Origin: Epiperipatus broadwayi
Taxonomy: Eukaryota; Onychophora; Udeonychophora; Euonychophora; Peripatidae
Direction: 5' to 3'
Assembly: GCA_028023455.1 (NCBI GenBank)
Contig: JAQFVV010012535.1
Coordinates: 2,172,001 to 2,236,000, forward strand
Length of the DNA: 64,000 nt
Shown here: one piece after another, positions 21,333 to 33,042 of the stretch
Numbering within the stretch: position 1 is the first letter of the stretch
How the letters are laid out: every line of letters starts with the position of its first letter
Notes under the pieces: model-generated
Seen by the model: the letters and a program-made list of their open reading frames with translations, nothing else
Told to the model about the DNA's origin: nothing
Database searches by the model: none
Position numbers and translations under genes: made by a program

Positions 21333-24300
21333 AAACAACAACAAAAAATTGGCATGAGGAAAGAAACTTCATTTGGCCAATAAACTCTTTATTAGTGTTT
21401 CTTAATTTTCATCTGGTTTTTATGCAAATATTCAGTTTTTTGATAGATAACTGATTTTTTTTTCTTATTTAACATGTTAAGTAGTTTATTACTTGCTTTT
21501 ATTTATTATAAAAGTTCATAATTAGCAATAAATGTGAAATATTTGTTTGGCAAATGCACCCATCATATAATGATCTGAAAGTAAACTCTTCATTGATGAT
21601 CATTTGGGTTAAACTTAAAATTATGCATAAGTATATGTGTGTGCACATTTTGTACATCTATGTTATCATAACAGGTATCGTAATTGGTCAATAACTTAGG
21701 TAAAATGTTGTAAGGATTACATTTTATATAGAAGAGAATAAGTGAAATCAGTATTTTCAAATAACATTTAAAAGTATTTTGAAGAAATTTAATCCGACTT
21801 TTTATGAGGATTTTTATTCAATCAGTAATTTGTTTTGAAATGATTGTTATATTTAGTAAAATTAAAAAGGGAAAAGTATATTTAGAGTTAATAAGAATAG
21901 ACTTGAAAAGAACAATATGTTTAAAATCAATCTTTAGAAATTTTGACATTTAGGAGAGTTTCAACTTCGTTTTTTCTCTCTCTCTCTTTTATTATAAAGG
22001 TAATATGATATTTGATACAATGGGGTGAGGGTGGGGTATCAATTTTTTATTATATATCTATGTGAGTGACAAATTCTTTGGTATTATATTCTTTCATTGC
22101 AAAAAAAAAAAAGAGGAAAATGTTAGTGTATTTATGTTGAAAGATTCAAAAGTTGTAGAAATTATTGAATATATTAAAGTGGAAATTTTCAGAATTATAA
22201 AGTAAGGACAGTTCTCTTGATTCTATTCCATAGCTACTTGGTGTAAGCTTGAATAATTATTGAACATTGTGCTTTTGTTGATGAGCATTTAAGATTCAAA
22301 GTTGGAACTAATGCATGGATGCTTCTTTCAATAACTTTCAACTTCTTTAGGTGGTTAAGCTAAAACTATGAAATTCAAAAGATCTTAAGATTTTAAATTC
22401 AAGAATAATTATATACATCTCACACTAGATTCATAATTACATATTTTAGTGATTTTGGCTTTATACTAACTATAGGCTCTCCCTTCCTCTCCTTTAACTA
22501 GGAGGTTTAATATTGTTAATACATTATGTGGCTTTCTCTTAATATATGTGATGTTTTGTTGAAAATAATCAAAAAAGGTAAGGATTCTTTTACATCAATA
22601 AAAACCATTTTCAAAAAAGTATTATCATTATTATCTGAGAAATGTAGCCCTATAAATATAGTTTTTGATGAAAAGTCAAATGATGGATTTAAAGATTACT
22701 TTAAGTGCTGGAGTTTTTAAAACCAATAAAAGTCTAATAAGAATTGCTTTTGATTATAACGAACAATAATAATTCATGATGTGCTTTTAAGAGAATTAAG
22801 ATGGATTTTTTTTCAAGTTGGAATAGTAAATCTGAGTTTAAATGTAATTGATAAAATCAGGAAATTAATGAATTTGCTTGTAGTATTAGATATACATATT
22901 TTAATTCTTGCAGAAACATAATAATATATGGTCTATCATATATAGTGCTACAGTGTAAATAAACATCAGGGATAAATTATCGCATTTAATATTGGCACAT
23001 AAATTATGAAGCGTAGTTGGTTAAACCAGTTATATCTAGATTATTTGTTGCATCTGTAAATATTTCATTTTTCATTACTTGGATAAAATATTTAATTAAT
23101 AAGGTAACACATGACTCCAGTTTGCACAGTGCTATTCAGTAGCAAATTCTTTTTCCTTTGCTATAATTATGCCATCTAGTATAAGCTTTAGTAATCAATA
23201 GATGCAAAAATTATAGTGCATAATAAATCCTTTCCCATGCTACCCATTTTACCTATTGGTGTTATAGCAATTCTGGTTAAAGGATAAAGATGCGCATGGC
23301 TATTAAGAAAACTAGACACCATAATATATAGCCCTTAATCTGGTTTTATTTAGATTTTCATATTTATATAAGTAAGTTAGCTTAGATTGAAAACAATTTA
23401 TCAATTTGGGCTAATAGATTGATAAGAAAAATAATATAAAAAAAAAGATGGCTGTTAGAGAAAAATGTGCATTAGGTCCAAAAGGTTCTGATACATTACT
23501 CACTGTCTGGTAATATTAATTCATCTAGGTATAATGTGAGGTTTTTTATTTGTATCTAAACATAATTTATTTTTTGTTCTTTTAACCATTTTATTTATCT
23601 AATTTTGAACCTTATCTTTACTAAGTGGCATTGATTTTGTTATATCGTATGGTAATTTATGTAAAACTATTAAGTTAATTTTTCAACTTTTGTGTGAGAT
23701 TTTCCTGGTTTGGGGATTACAATTAGGATATTTTAGTTTGGGGATTACAATTAGGATATTTTAGGAAGCCCAGAAATCTTTTTTTTTTTTTTGCAAAGAA
23801 TACTCGAATATATTTGATAATGTTTATGATTGTTCAAATTTGTCATGAATATTTTGACAATAAGACAAGTCATTATTTACATTTCCTGGATGAATTTTTT
23901 TTTTAAAAGTCCTAATAGGTGAGAAGACCTTATACCAACCTCATATGAAAATGTTTTTTTTACAAATGAGGATATGTTAGTGGTTAATCATTTTTTAGTG
24001 CTTGTATAAAACATATTTCAAATATTTTACTGAATATTGCCTGCATTTTTTCTTGGCCATTATTTTTTCTAAAAAAATAATTAACAATAAAGTAAATTAT
24101 AATTCATTATTAAATTATTTGAAATAAATATATAATGAAAATTAAATTATATTATTATTTTAATGTGTGAATATGGACTATACAATTATTGAAAACTTAT
24201 AGTGGAACTAGGAAAAATTGATATATTTCAGTTTTCTTTCTTGAAATGTAAAACAAAACTCTTAATTTTTGATTCATATGAATCTGATCTGGTTATGATT

Positions 24301-24454
24301 ACTTAACTTCTTTCACAGAATTGACAAATTTGTATTGTACATGATGCATCTCTTATGCACACATATATGCATGTTGTAATGTAAAACAAAGTTACAGCTT
24401 GGCTCGCATTTCTAGAATAATGTTAAAAATTGTAAATTGCCAAAATTTTTATAA
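21333..24454. other. AT-rich DNA with a small tandem repeat
   Basis: No genes recognised. A 28-bp unit, TTTGGGGATTACAATTAGG followed by ATATTTTAG, occurs twice in tandem at 23709-23764. A short open frame at 22526-22720 has no motif and I do not support it. Confidence 0.5.
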
Positions 24455-25045
24455 CAAATATCATAAAGCAAAAATCCATAATCTATGTAATCCCCCCCCC
24501 CCCAAATATCACGTAAGAGTCATCAAGATTGATGCGATGTTGAGTTATTAAGTAACAATAAAACAATTTTTTTCTAATTTACATATATAAGGCTAAAGAA
24601 AACAGTAATTTATGCATAATAGAGCTATCTTTATTTTAAACATTCCTGAATTGTTTTAGAGCTCTAGCATTTAAATTGATTATTGACTGCAAATCCTTTA
24701 ATTCTTATTGAAATATTTGAATTATTACACATATTACTGACCCTCACTTTTGTATGTAATGGCAGATGATCAATCCCTCTGACATTTTTTCTAAATTATT
24801 TTTAAAATAATAACAGAAAATATTACTTTTAGATGATTAAAAATTCTCTAGTCACCTCTAGAACTAATTTTACTTACAACTTTACTGGCCTTAGTAGAAA
24901 TTTATAGCCTATGTAATTCTCCCCCCCCCCCCCAAAAAAAAAAAAAAAAGTTAAAGAAAATCATCCAAGATTCATTATATTTGCTGAGTTATTAAGTAAC
25001 AAACAAACAAACTTTCAAATTTTTATATGTAATAGATTCATATAA
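24455..25045 (+). repeat. Two diverged copies of a poly-C-containing repeat
   Basis: 24455-24600 and 24890-25045 share the order CTATGTAAT, a run of 13-15 C, a segment with ATCA and AAGATT, and GAGTTATTAAGTAACAA. The second copy has an A-run after the C-run and other indels. Either a local duplication or two insertions of one unidentified repeat. Confidence 0.6.
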
Positions 25046-26190
25046 AAATATTTTTTTATATGAGAATTATATACAATCATATATCAAAAATGCGGTTCCA
25101 TTATGTTTTATACTCTCCTTTTTTTTTTTGAGCCTTATGCTCTATTGAATGCCTTGAAGACCTGTTGCTTTTTTGAAGCTGAATATCTGCCAGGGAATGA
25201 TAGTTTCCCCATTGAGAATCACTGCATTAGATTATTTAAAAATATTTCAAAGTCTTGAGAAACTTTCAACTAGTCATATGTTAGTTATGATTTTTAGAAA
25301 ACAAATTAGGAATAAATTTCCCTTTTGTCTCCAGAATTTTTATAATCATATTGTTGATTTACTGGTTTTCTGCATTTTTATTTGGATTAATTATTTCTCT
25401 AATGAAGTTTACAGTAAATGGTTTTCCATTTATTTTATTTGTTTATTTATTTGAAGATTTTTGGGATTATGCGTTCACTAAACAAGCCCAATGTGACTTC
25501 TTATCTAAGTATATTGTTTTAGATTTGATTTAATTAGATCATTCATTGTATTCAGAATCAAATGTTTGTTACTGTTCCAGGTTTCAAGCACAAAATATGA
25601 TTCAAACGATATGTTTTTGCTTATTAACTAAAGCAAGTAACAAGTATTAATTCAAAAACTAATTCTAATTATTGGATTGTATTTGGCTTTAATAATATAT
25701 GCTTAAATTTATTATACAGTCTTACTTTTCTACCTGTGATGTGTCAAATCCTTTTGCATCTTTGTTATTATGTATTATGTTTTATTTGTATTACCATATA
25801 AATATATTATTGCTTTTAATTCAAAAGTTGTCTTTTATGTGTGATTCTCTAATTGAATTGTATTTAGTATTGTATCTTGATAATATCTGAAGTTATATAT
25901 ATATTATATAGATTTATTAGTGCCAAAGTGCATGGCTAATTATTAAAAATTAGCTGTATTAATCATTCATTACAAATTCTGTTTAATGCATTGTATGTCT
26001 GATGTCTATATCTCTAATGTTGGTTTAGTGATTGTTGCTTATTTATGTACATAATGATTATTGTATCTTATTTAATTACTTATTGATAACTTATTTAATT
26101 TAAAAAGAATCTATAGTTGATCTTGTAATATTCATTTATAATCATATTTTAGTTTTAAAGTCATTTGCTGAGCATTTATTTTATTTTCAG
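25046..26190 (+). other. AT-rich DNA, probable intron
   Basis: No coding signal. It ends in TTATTTTATTTTCAG, a good polypyrimidine tract and splice acceptor for the exon that follows. Confidence 0.45.
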
Positions 26191-26402
26191 TAGTATCTTC
26201 TGTTACTGCACATGCAAGAGAAAATTTACAACAACAACTGCATTTACAACTCACTCAGTCTCAAGTAAGGACACAAACTACAACATCTGCAGCATCTACC
26301 AGCACATCAACTGCCACTACCACAACAACTCCTGCTCCTGCCACTCCAGGCACAACAACAGCCGTGGCAGCTCAACCCCCCAAGAGAGGTCTCTCTTTAA
26401 CA
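26191..26402 (+). CDS. Internal coding exon, possibly NELF-A-like
   Basis: A 212-bp open stretch bounded by a strong acceptor (TTTATTTTCAG) and a consensus donor (ACA then GTAAGT). It is much less AT-rich than its surroundings and encodes 70 complete residues after two bases of a split codon. It starts VSSVTAHARENLQQQLHLQL, has a Thr/Ala/Pro-rich low-complexity middle, and ends QPPKRGLSLT. NELF-A, a subunit of the negative elongation factor that pauses RNA polymerase II, has a similar Thr/Pro-rich stretch ending in a Lys-rich LSLT just before its conserved C-terminal block (LSLTREQM...). That is the only basis for the name. The rest of the conserved block was not found in the window. The exon ends in phase 0. 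It is the best candidate for host coding sequence here. Confidence 0.55.
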
Positions 26403-27169
26403 GTAAGTTGTAAAATCACTCTAAAACAATATTGTAAATAATAAAAGATATCTAGTTTTAGGAATTTTTCCCAGTATAAGTCACATCTATAGATATACTT
26501 TTTTTTGCTGATCTTATTAGTTAGATATTTGATACAAGTCATTATACATTTCCTTAATTTTTGTTAAAAATAATATTAGCTATGAGTTTTTAACAATATA
26601 AATAATGCCATATATATATATAGATGGTATGGACTCATCACCTATATATATTTATTTAAATCTTGCTTTACAAAATATTAATGTGACATATATATTAATA
26701 ATACACAAAATAAACTATAATGCACTTCTAACATGTTTATTAAATTGTACAAGTTTATATTTATAATTGATTTTAAGAGTGAAAGTAAATAAGTAAATAA
26801 AATTATTCATTTTTTTAAATTTAAAATACAATGAAGTCCATTATAATAAAAAGTATTAAAATGAATAAGTACTAGAACAACTACTTTTTCTCTTTAAATG
26901 AAAAGATTTATTTACCAACTGCAAAGACATACAATTAATACCAGAGTGGCAGACATCTTTGCTGCATAAACTTAGTTATCAGTTTCGTTAGCTTATCTCT
27001 TTATCTCTAGTTGTTTTATATTATATATATTTTTGTTTAAAAATATTCTTCTAGATATATATACCATAATAATTTTTGCCATGAGCCATGAAAACAGAAT
27101 TTGAGAGTGGATTAATGTTGGAATCAAAAAAAAAAAAAGAATTCAAAAATTAATGCAAAAATATATATA
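26403..27169 (+). other. AT-rich DNA, probable intron start
   Basis: Begins with the donor GTAAGTTG. No other feature was recognised up to the DNA transposon. Confidence 0.45.
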
Positions 27170-27359
27170 CACCTGGGTCTCTTTATTTGCACATTTTTTT
27201 AATGCGAGTTTGAAGTTATGCGATTTATGTTTCTACTTAATATCTTTTTATGCGGTTTTCTTTTATGCGATAAAGAAGTTCATATTTCACTTAAAATCAG
27301 GATTTCCCCATTTCATATACACACATTAAATTTTACATACTTTAAATACCTGTTGGAAA

Positions 27360-27550
27360 AAGGTTTGGCAATAAGTTTAGATACTATAGAAGATTTAGAA
27401 AAAGATAATGAAACAGAAGTGGAATCTGTTTGTTTCACAGCAAAAATGATTTGAGAAAGTCTTCAACTTTCTAATCAATTAGAAAATCGTTTTCTTGTTA
27501 ATGACACAAATTATGAATGAGCTCTTAAATTCCAACAAAAGCTAAATAGT
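27360..27550 (+). pseudogene. Remnant of a pogo/CENP-B-type transposase C-terminus
   Basis: The reading LEKGLAISLDTIEDLEKD, then ETEVESVCFTAKMI, a stop, then ESLQLSNQLENRFLVND resembles the acidic linker and helical C-terminal segment of pogo/Tigger/jerky-type transposases, in which an acidic run is followed by a helix and then RxxxFxxxL. It has two stops and no DDE residues. Its position next to the left inverted repeat implies loss of the upstream catalytic part. Identification is by pattern only. Confidence 0.3.
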
Positions 27551-27565
27551 TGTATGTCTGTGTAT

Positions 27566-27785
27566 GTTTATATTTTCTTTTATACACATGTATACATGGA
27601 GAAATTTTTAGACAGAAAAAAGTTACAAGTATAATTTATTTAAGAACTTTTAATGAAAGTTTTTAAATATTTTTAATTTCTACTTAAAAAGAATGTATCT
27701 TTAAAAGTTTTTAAATATGTTTATTTGTAACTTTTTTCTGTCTAAAAGTTTTTCCATATATATATGTGCATAAAAGAAAATTTAA
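27566..27785. repeat. Foldback element inside the DNA transposon
   Basis: Arms 27566-27666 and 27680-27785 are inverted copies. The best block is TTTTTAGACAGAAAAAAGTT paired with its complement at about 27733, and pairing continues outward to TTTTCTTTTATRCACAT at the tips. The spacer is very short. It fits a MITE nested in the larger element. Confidence 0.7.
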
Positions 27786-28080
27786 TCGTTAGTCATTATT
27801 AACACACTCATGGAAACATGTTATATATATATATAGTTGCACTCGTGGAAGTGCATTCTTTAACAGCTAGACATAGCAGTCTGGATATCGCGAACTTCAT
27901 AAACAATTAGTAAAATCATCATCTCAAAGTTTAATTACCGATTACATTGTCGACAGAAAACCATTAACACAACACAAGACTGAAGTTGGTGCTAATTGTA
28001 TTTCATCTTGTGACGAATCTGATTTCTTACAAGTTCACAAACAAAGCCACATATTGTCAAATAGCGATAATGATTAAAAT

Positions 28081-29438
28081 ATGGGTTGTAGTCCTATAGA
28101 GAAAGACACTGCTCGATGGCACCGTTTTTGTGCTAAAACACACAAAAATGCCGTTTCCGTGGCCGACACATTTGAACCCCGTTTTCTATAATAAAACTTT
28201 TTTGTTGTGCTACAGATTGCAGGCCGCTATGGTGCGTCGCAGTACAGCATATATGTCGCATCGCAGCAAATTAATTTGGTGAATTCGCACAGTTTATAGA
28301 ATTGTTATGGCTTGCTGATAGTGTGAGTGTATTTAAATTGGATGGAAATGTTGTTTTGATTGAATTTTTTTTTTTTTAAAGTATTGAAATGTTCTGATTT
28401 TCTAAAGTAATAATTATCCGACTCTTTACACCATACTGTATTGAAGTTTTAAGTGGGAAAATGTTGACAAGATATATGTGTAAAGCGAGTTGGAATTAGG
28501 TAACGCGTCAAGTAACGTACTGTTCGTAACATTCCACGAGACAAACAATATTCTACCGTCTGTTTATTTTTGAAGTAAAAAATAGCAGTAACACAAAAAT
28601 ATCCAGTAAGAAAAGTACAATTCTACACTATTTTTTTAAATTTCATAAAAAGCATATATTATAAACATGGTTAATAAGTAAAGAAGACATTTTAAATATA
28701 TATTTGTTGTTGTTTAAAAAACTTTTACTTTCTTTCTTTTCTCCGACTACTGTTATACTTTGTTGAATATATTTTACATTTATTGTTATCATTTATTTTA
28801 TATATGTTAATAAAAAAAAATATTTACAAAAATATGATTTTGATATTTTTTATTTTAGCATTACAAACAACAGAACCCTAAACCTAACTCTAAAACTAAC
28901 CCTAACCCTAACAACTTTTACTTTTTGTTGTCATTCTATTTGAAGTAAAAAATAACGGTATTATCTGTTTCTCTGTAAAAAATTAAAAAGTAAAACGAAG
29001 ACTAAAAAAGTAAAAAATAGTGGTAACAGAATAATATCTGTTTCTTTGTAAAAATTTAAATTTAAAAGGAAGACTAAGAAATTTTCCTTTTTATTACGAT
29101 TATGAGTTTTTAAAGAACAAAAAAAAAAAAAAGGCGTAACCCCACTAAAAAAATATCCGATAGAAAATTGTTTTTTCTAATAAAGCAAAATATAAAACAC
29201 GAATTAAATTTTAATTTGTTGATTTATTTTACAATTATTGTTATCATTTAATTTGTATATGTTAATAAAAAAAATTATTTAAAAAATACGATTTTGTTTA
29301 ATTTTTATTTTCGCATTACAAAAAACACATCAAAATGATTAAAATCAATGGCCTGGGAATGTTCATTCATATTTTAAAGTTTTAGCATGAAAACGGCGCC
29401 ATTGAGCAGCGTCTTTGTCTATAATACTAGCACAAAAA
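28081..29438. mobile_element. Nested element with 60-bp terminal inverted repeats
   Basis: Left 28081-28140 and right 29378-29438 are inverted copies of about 80% identity, including AAGACRCTGCTCRATGGC and ACCGTTTTYRTGCTAAAAC. The interior has no transposase. It contains a direct repeat of about 110 bp (TTATTGTTATCATTTA at 28779 and 29237, continuing to GCATTACAAA), a GTAAAAAATARYGGTA motif repeated several times, and a telomere-like tract. The superfamily is unknown and the target duplication is not visible. Confidence 0.55.
28876..28912. repeat. Short interstitial telomere-like tract
   Basis: CCCTAAACCTAACTCTAAAA followed by CTAACCCTAACCCTAAC. Two exact and several degenerate CCCTAA units, the TTAGGG type found in most animals but not the TTAGG of most insects. 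It is far too short and internal to be a chromosome end. Confidence 0.75.
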
Positions 29439-29766
29439 TATGTATAAAAAAATGTAAAATAAATTACACATAAAAACATATTGTTTTGAATAAAATTAAA
29501 TAGTTAATAAAAAAGTAAAAAAAGTTTGTCTTGTATTAATTTTTTTCAAATATTTGAAATTTTTTATTAGTCATACTTTATTTCCTTACTTTTTTTTATG
29601 CGAATTTTAAAGTAATTTTACCTCGTAGCTTTGGTTTTATGTGATTTTTGAAAATTATGGGATGTATTCCACATTTTTCAAGGTAAGTTAAGTCTATTTT
29701 TGTTTGATTTTTTTTAATGCAGGTTTTCTGTGGAACCTATCTACTGCATAAAAATAGACCCAGGGG

Positions 29767-30755
29767 TATTTTTGTTTGCAAGTATTTTCCTAGTTGCATA
29801 TATTGCAATAATTTTAACTATTGAAAACTAATTAGTGTTATTAATTTTTTTTTTATTAAGTCTGCTAAAATTGGAAGAAATTGAATGTGCCATTGTAAAA
29901 TTGATAAGCGTATTAGCTTATATAAAAAAATGTTACACTTGACAGTGTTTTAATTTTGAATAAAGCCTTATACATCAATGTATTTTTTGTATGTGTAAAA
30001 ATATTAATTTTAATTATGAGTCAGAACAAGTATTAAAAAATTGGTCAGCATTGAAGTGAAAAAAAGAAATCATTTATAAAAGAGAAAGCTATAAAACAGT
30101 CAGCAATTTAAATTCTGAATACAGTATGATTAAATCACCATACAGTTTCATTAAATGAATGGTCTAAACCATTTCAACAAAATGATGAAGTAAAAAGTGC
30201 ACATATGATGAAAAGAATTTCAACTTCAGCACTTTATATTGTAACATTACAGAACTCGTGAAAATTCTTTTTTGCTAATGTGGATTCATCAAAAACAAAT
30301 GACTTTTTATAGTATCAAAAAGGCAATCACTTCTGAAAGCAAGTGTCTGTTAATACAAGTTCTGTTCCTGTGAAAGAATGAATTGCTAGAAAAATAAGAT
30401 TCACTGTATTCAGGAAAAGAACTGGATTGCATAATATTACAAGATTGCTGTTGCAGATAGGACTACTGCCGAATGTTATTTTTCATGAAAGTGGAAATTC
30501 TGATATCAGTGATCTGTGAATTTTTATTCAAATATTTAAGTTTATGTTTACTAAGCCAATAAAGCCAATTACTCAAGTCTTTAATAGGTTTTTAAATGTA
30601 GATGATAACAATCAACCCTTAAGCTATCAACAATCTCAACCTATGCCTTATGTTTTTGAAAAATGAATTTTAGTTTTTTTAAAAATACAACTATTAAAAA
30701 TGCACAGCAATTAACTTTGCAAGTATTTTTATATTTATATTTTGGTCTTTTTGGT
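29767..30755. other. Less AT-biased stretch without identifiable gene
   Basis: 29880-30660 contains fragments that read like broken coding sequence on the plus strand (for example RKIRFTVFRKRTGLHN near 30388 after several stops). I could not place it in a family; it may be an old transposon. Confidence 0.3.
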
Positions 30756-31015
30756 AGTTACGGATAATTCAACCGATGACGTATTACACTTACCGATTTC
30801 CCTTCCGGTAGACATTGTCAATTTTTGCATGACAACGTTGTCATGGCAACCAAGTGACTGGCATGATTAATCCATCAGAGAGTCAATTTTTTTTTTTTTT
30901 CACCCGCGAGATTTAAAATTCGTAGAGAGGCTTAGGAAATTTTTTGATTTTTTTGTCTATTGTGATTTTGCTATCCACGGCATCACTGTTACTTTTTTGA
31001 CCTAATAATTCGGGT
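30756..31015 (+). promoter_or_regulatory. Candidate promoter island with CRE and X-box matches
   Basis: Nine CpG occur in about 170 bp of otherwise CpG-poor DNA. Visible motifs are TGACGTA (30777-30783, CRE/ATF half of TGACGTCA type), TTCCGG (30803-30808, ETS-like), and GTTGTCATGGCAAC (30837-30850), which fits the RFX X-box consensus. Downstream, CACCCGCGAG begins a non-AT-rich segment that runs to AATTCGG followed by GTAAAGTG (about 31013), a possible splice donor. This could be a promoter plus a non-coding first exon. No TATA box is obvious. Motif matches only. Confidence 0.35.
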
Positions 31016-31056
31016 AAAGTGTTTTATTTATCTGTTTATTTTAAATTTACAAAAAT

Positions 31057-31131
31057 GTTTTGTTAATATTTCTACAATTCTCAAACTTACATTGAATTAC
31101 GTTTTGTTAATATTTCTACAATTCTCAAACT
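31057..31131. repeat. 44-bp tandem duplication
   Basis: GTTTTGTTAATATTTCTACA begins at 31057 and again at 31101. The second unit is partial but essentially identical. Confidence 0.85.
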
Positions 31132-31135
31132 ATAT

Positions 31136-33006
31136 TTTTAATTTTGCCTGCTTAAATGATTGTTGTGAATGGTACTAGTCTAGGTTGTGGCTAGAGTGGA
31201 TCATCCCTAGATATATGTATTTCAATGTAAACTGGAATGATTGGCATTTTGGAAGAAGTTAATTTGTTTAGCAGACTCTACTGAGGCTGTTAATGGAGAT
31301 TGATATATTAAAGACTGGTTTTTGTATAATAAATCTATTTATTATGATAAAATAATAGTGTTTGTCAAATTTCTTGAGTTAATCTCAACAAAAAATTTGG
31401 TTTTATTTTTATTTTCATTTTTGAGAGTTATTTTTCTAAATAATATATAAAAAGCTTACAAAGTCTAAGCAAGCTTGAAAATCTCTCAATAGTGGTAGTA
31501 GTAATATTAGCAGCTGACAGCAGAGTAAAGCTTAGATTAGAAGAAGAAAGATTGCAGCCCATGAAGTTAGCCATTATTGCTGTTATCTGCATTTCTGCAA
31601 TGATAAGTTGCCTATTCCAATAAGTAATCAGAGAATATTAGAGAATCTTGTCATATAAAATACATATTCTGAGAATTTCATCTCAAGCATGACAAAAGCT
31701 GTTTAGAGCTGAAAGTTTACATTTAGAATTTAAGTCAGTCATAAGGTATAAGATAATTGTCTTAATTTAAACGATAAAACGGTTTTATCAATTGGACACA
31801 AGTTTGGAAAATACTCTGGAAAATTTTATTGCTAGGAACTGTAAATTTAAAATATATACATACAATCTGATTTGTAGCAGAAAACATAGGTAAGAAAAGA
31901 GCTCCATTTTGTTTATATAATTATATTTAGTTTTATATTGTATTAGTTTTCTGTTTATAAATGTTATTTCACTTATTATTTAAATAATACAGGAGCAATT
32001 TAAAAGTATTGCAGTTTGTAATGTTATAATTGACTAATTTATTAGTCTGCATTACAGTGACATGTTTATTTCATATTTATAAAGAGGTTTATTTAAAAAC
32101 TTCATTGTATCAATATTTCATACTCTGTAGTCAAGTTGCAATCTTTAAGTGTCCATATATATATTCAATGGACCATTAGTAAGAATGGGATTTCCATTCT
32201 TGCTATTCAAAAGGTGAGAAGGTTGCCTTGACAGCTGTGAGAAATATTGATTACTATCCTTATTGTGAATGTTTATGTGGTTGCTGGTGGTTTCTAATGG
32301 TTATTAATACTCTTAGTATTTGTAGTTATATTTTAAATAATATTTTAAAATATCAAATTACGTTGCTTTTTTATATTGCATACTAAATTAGAATTACTCT
32401 TTTTATTTATATATTTTAATAATAAGTTAGTTATTTGAACTAGCATTATGTTCCAGGAAATATAAAATAGATTAATTTTTTTACACATACATCTTGTTAT
32501 ATTTAAACAACTGGCTTTCTATGTAGTTATTTCATGCTTTTTATATATTAATAATATTATTATTTTTTACTTATCTTAAGCATTTTATTATTAAAAGTCC
32601 AGTCTTAGTTCTTTACTCATAATTCCCTCCTTTGATATGTGTTATTAATAACATTGAATATCTTGATGTCATGATTTTATAAACCAATGGATCTCATATT
32701 TCCATTCATGCATTTCAACATTCAGACTGTTATATGTGTAGATATGTATATTAGGTGTAAATGATTAATTATCTTATATAGATGAAAGCTGATATCCTAC
32801 ATAAATATTTATTTTGTCTAGAAATGTATGTGTGATTAGGAGAATCCCTTTATTCCATTTCATTTACATAATTGGCACCCTAAGTGTGCAGGAATAATAC
32901 TTTAACCCATTGCTAGTCTTATACATGCACCTACTTAACTTAATTCCACTTTAATATATGTATATAGAGGTAAATGATAAAGTAATCTTTAAATAATCTA
33001 TTGCAG
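31136..33006. other. AT-rich DNA with two small hairpins
   Basis: Two small perfect hairpins sit side by side near 32151-32205 (GTCCATATATATATTCAATGGAC and AAGAATGGGATTTCCATTCTT). Nothing else was recognised. Confidence 0.45.
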
Positions 33007-33042
33007 AGCAATAAGGTTTCGCCATCAGCTCCTGCCTCATAG
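33007..33042 (+). CDS. Candidate short terminal coding exon
   Basis: AATCTATTGCAG is followed by 12 codons, SNKVSPSAPAS and a TAG stop, in a small island of normal base composition. The phase is compatible with splicing from the 26402 donor (phase 0), which would give a protein ending in LSLT plus this peptide. No homology supports the join, and the acceptor polypyrimidine tract is weak. Confidence 0.2.
   Translation, partial: SNKVSPSAPAS

Larger units (their letters stand above)
27170..29766. mobile_element. Pogo/Tigger-like DNA transposon, internally rearranged
   Basis: The ends are inverted repeats: left CACCTGGGTCTCTTTATTTGCA, right (complement) CCCCTGGGTCTATTTTTATGCA, each next to a TA dinucleotide (27168-27169 and 29767-29768), as expected for the Tc1/mariner/pogo superfamily. 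Subterminal repeats TTATGCGRTTT recur near both ends, recalling the TATTGCG repeats of Tigger termini. A transposase C-terminal remnant lies near the left end; the catalytic region is not visible. Other inverted-repeat units are nested inside. Confidence 0.6.

Noticed and set aside
28876-28912. Chromosome end
   Set aside because: Only a few CCCTAA units, internal to a transposon and surrounded by ordinary sequence.
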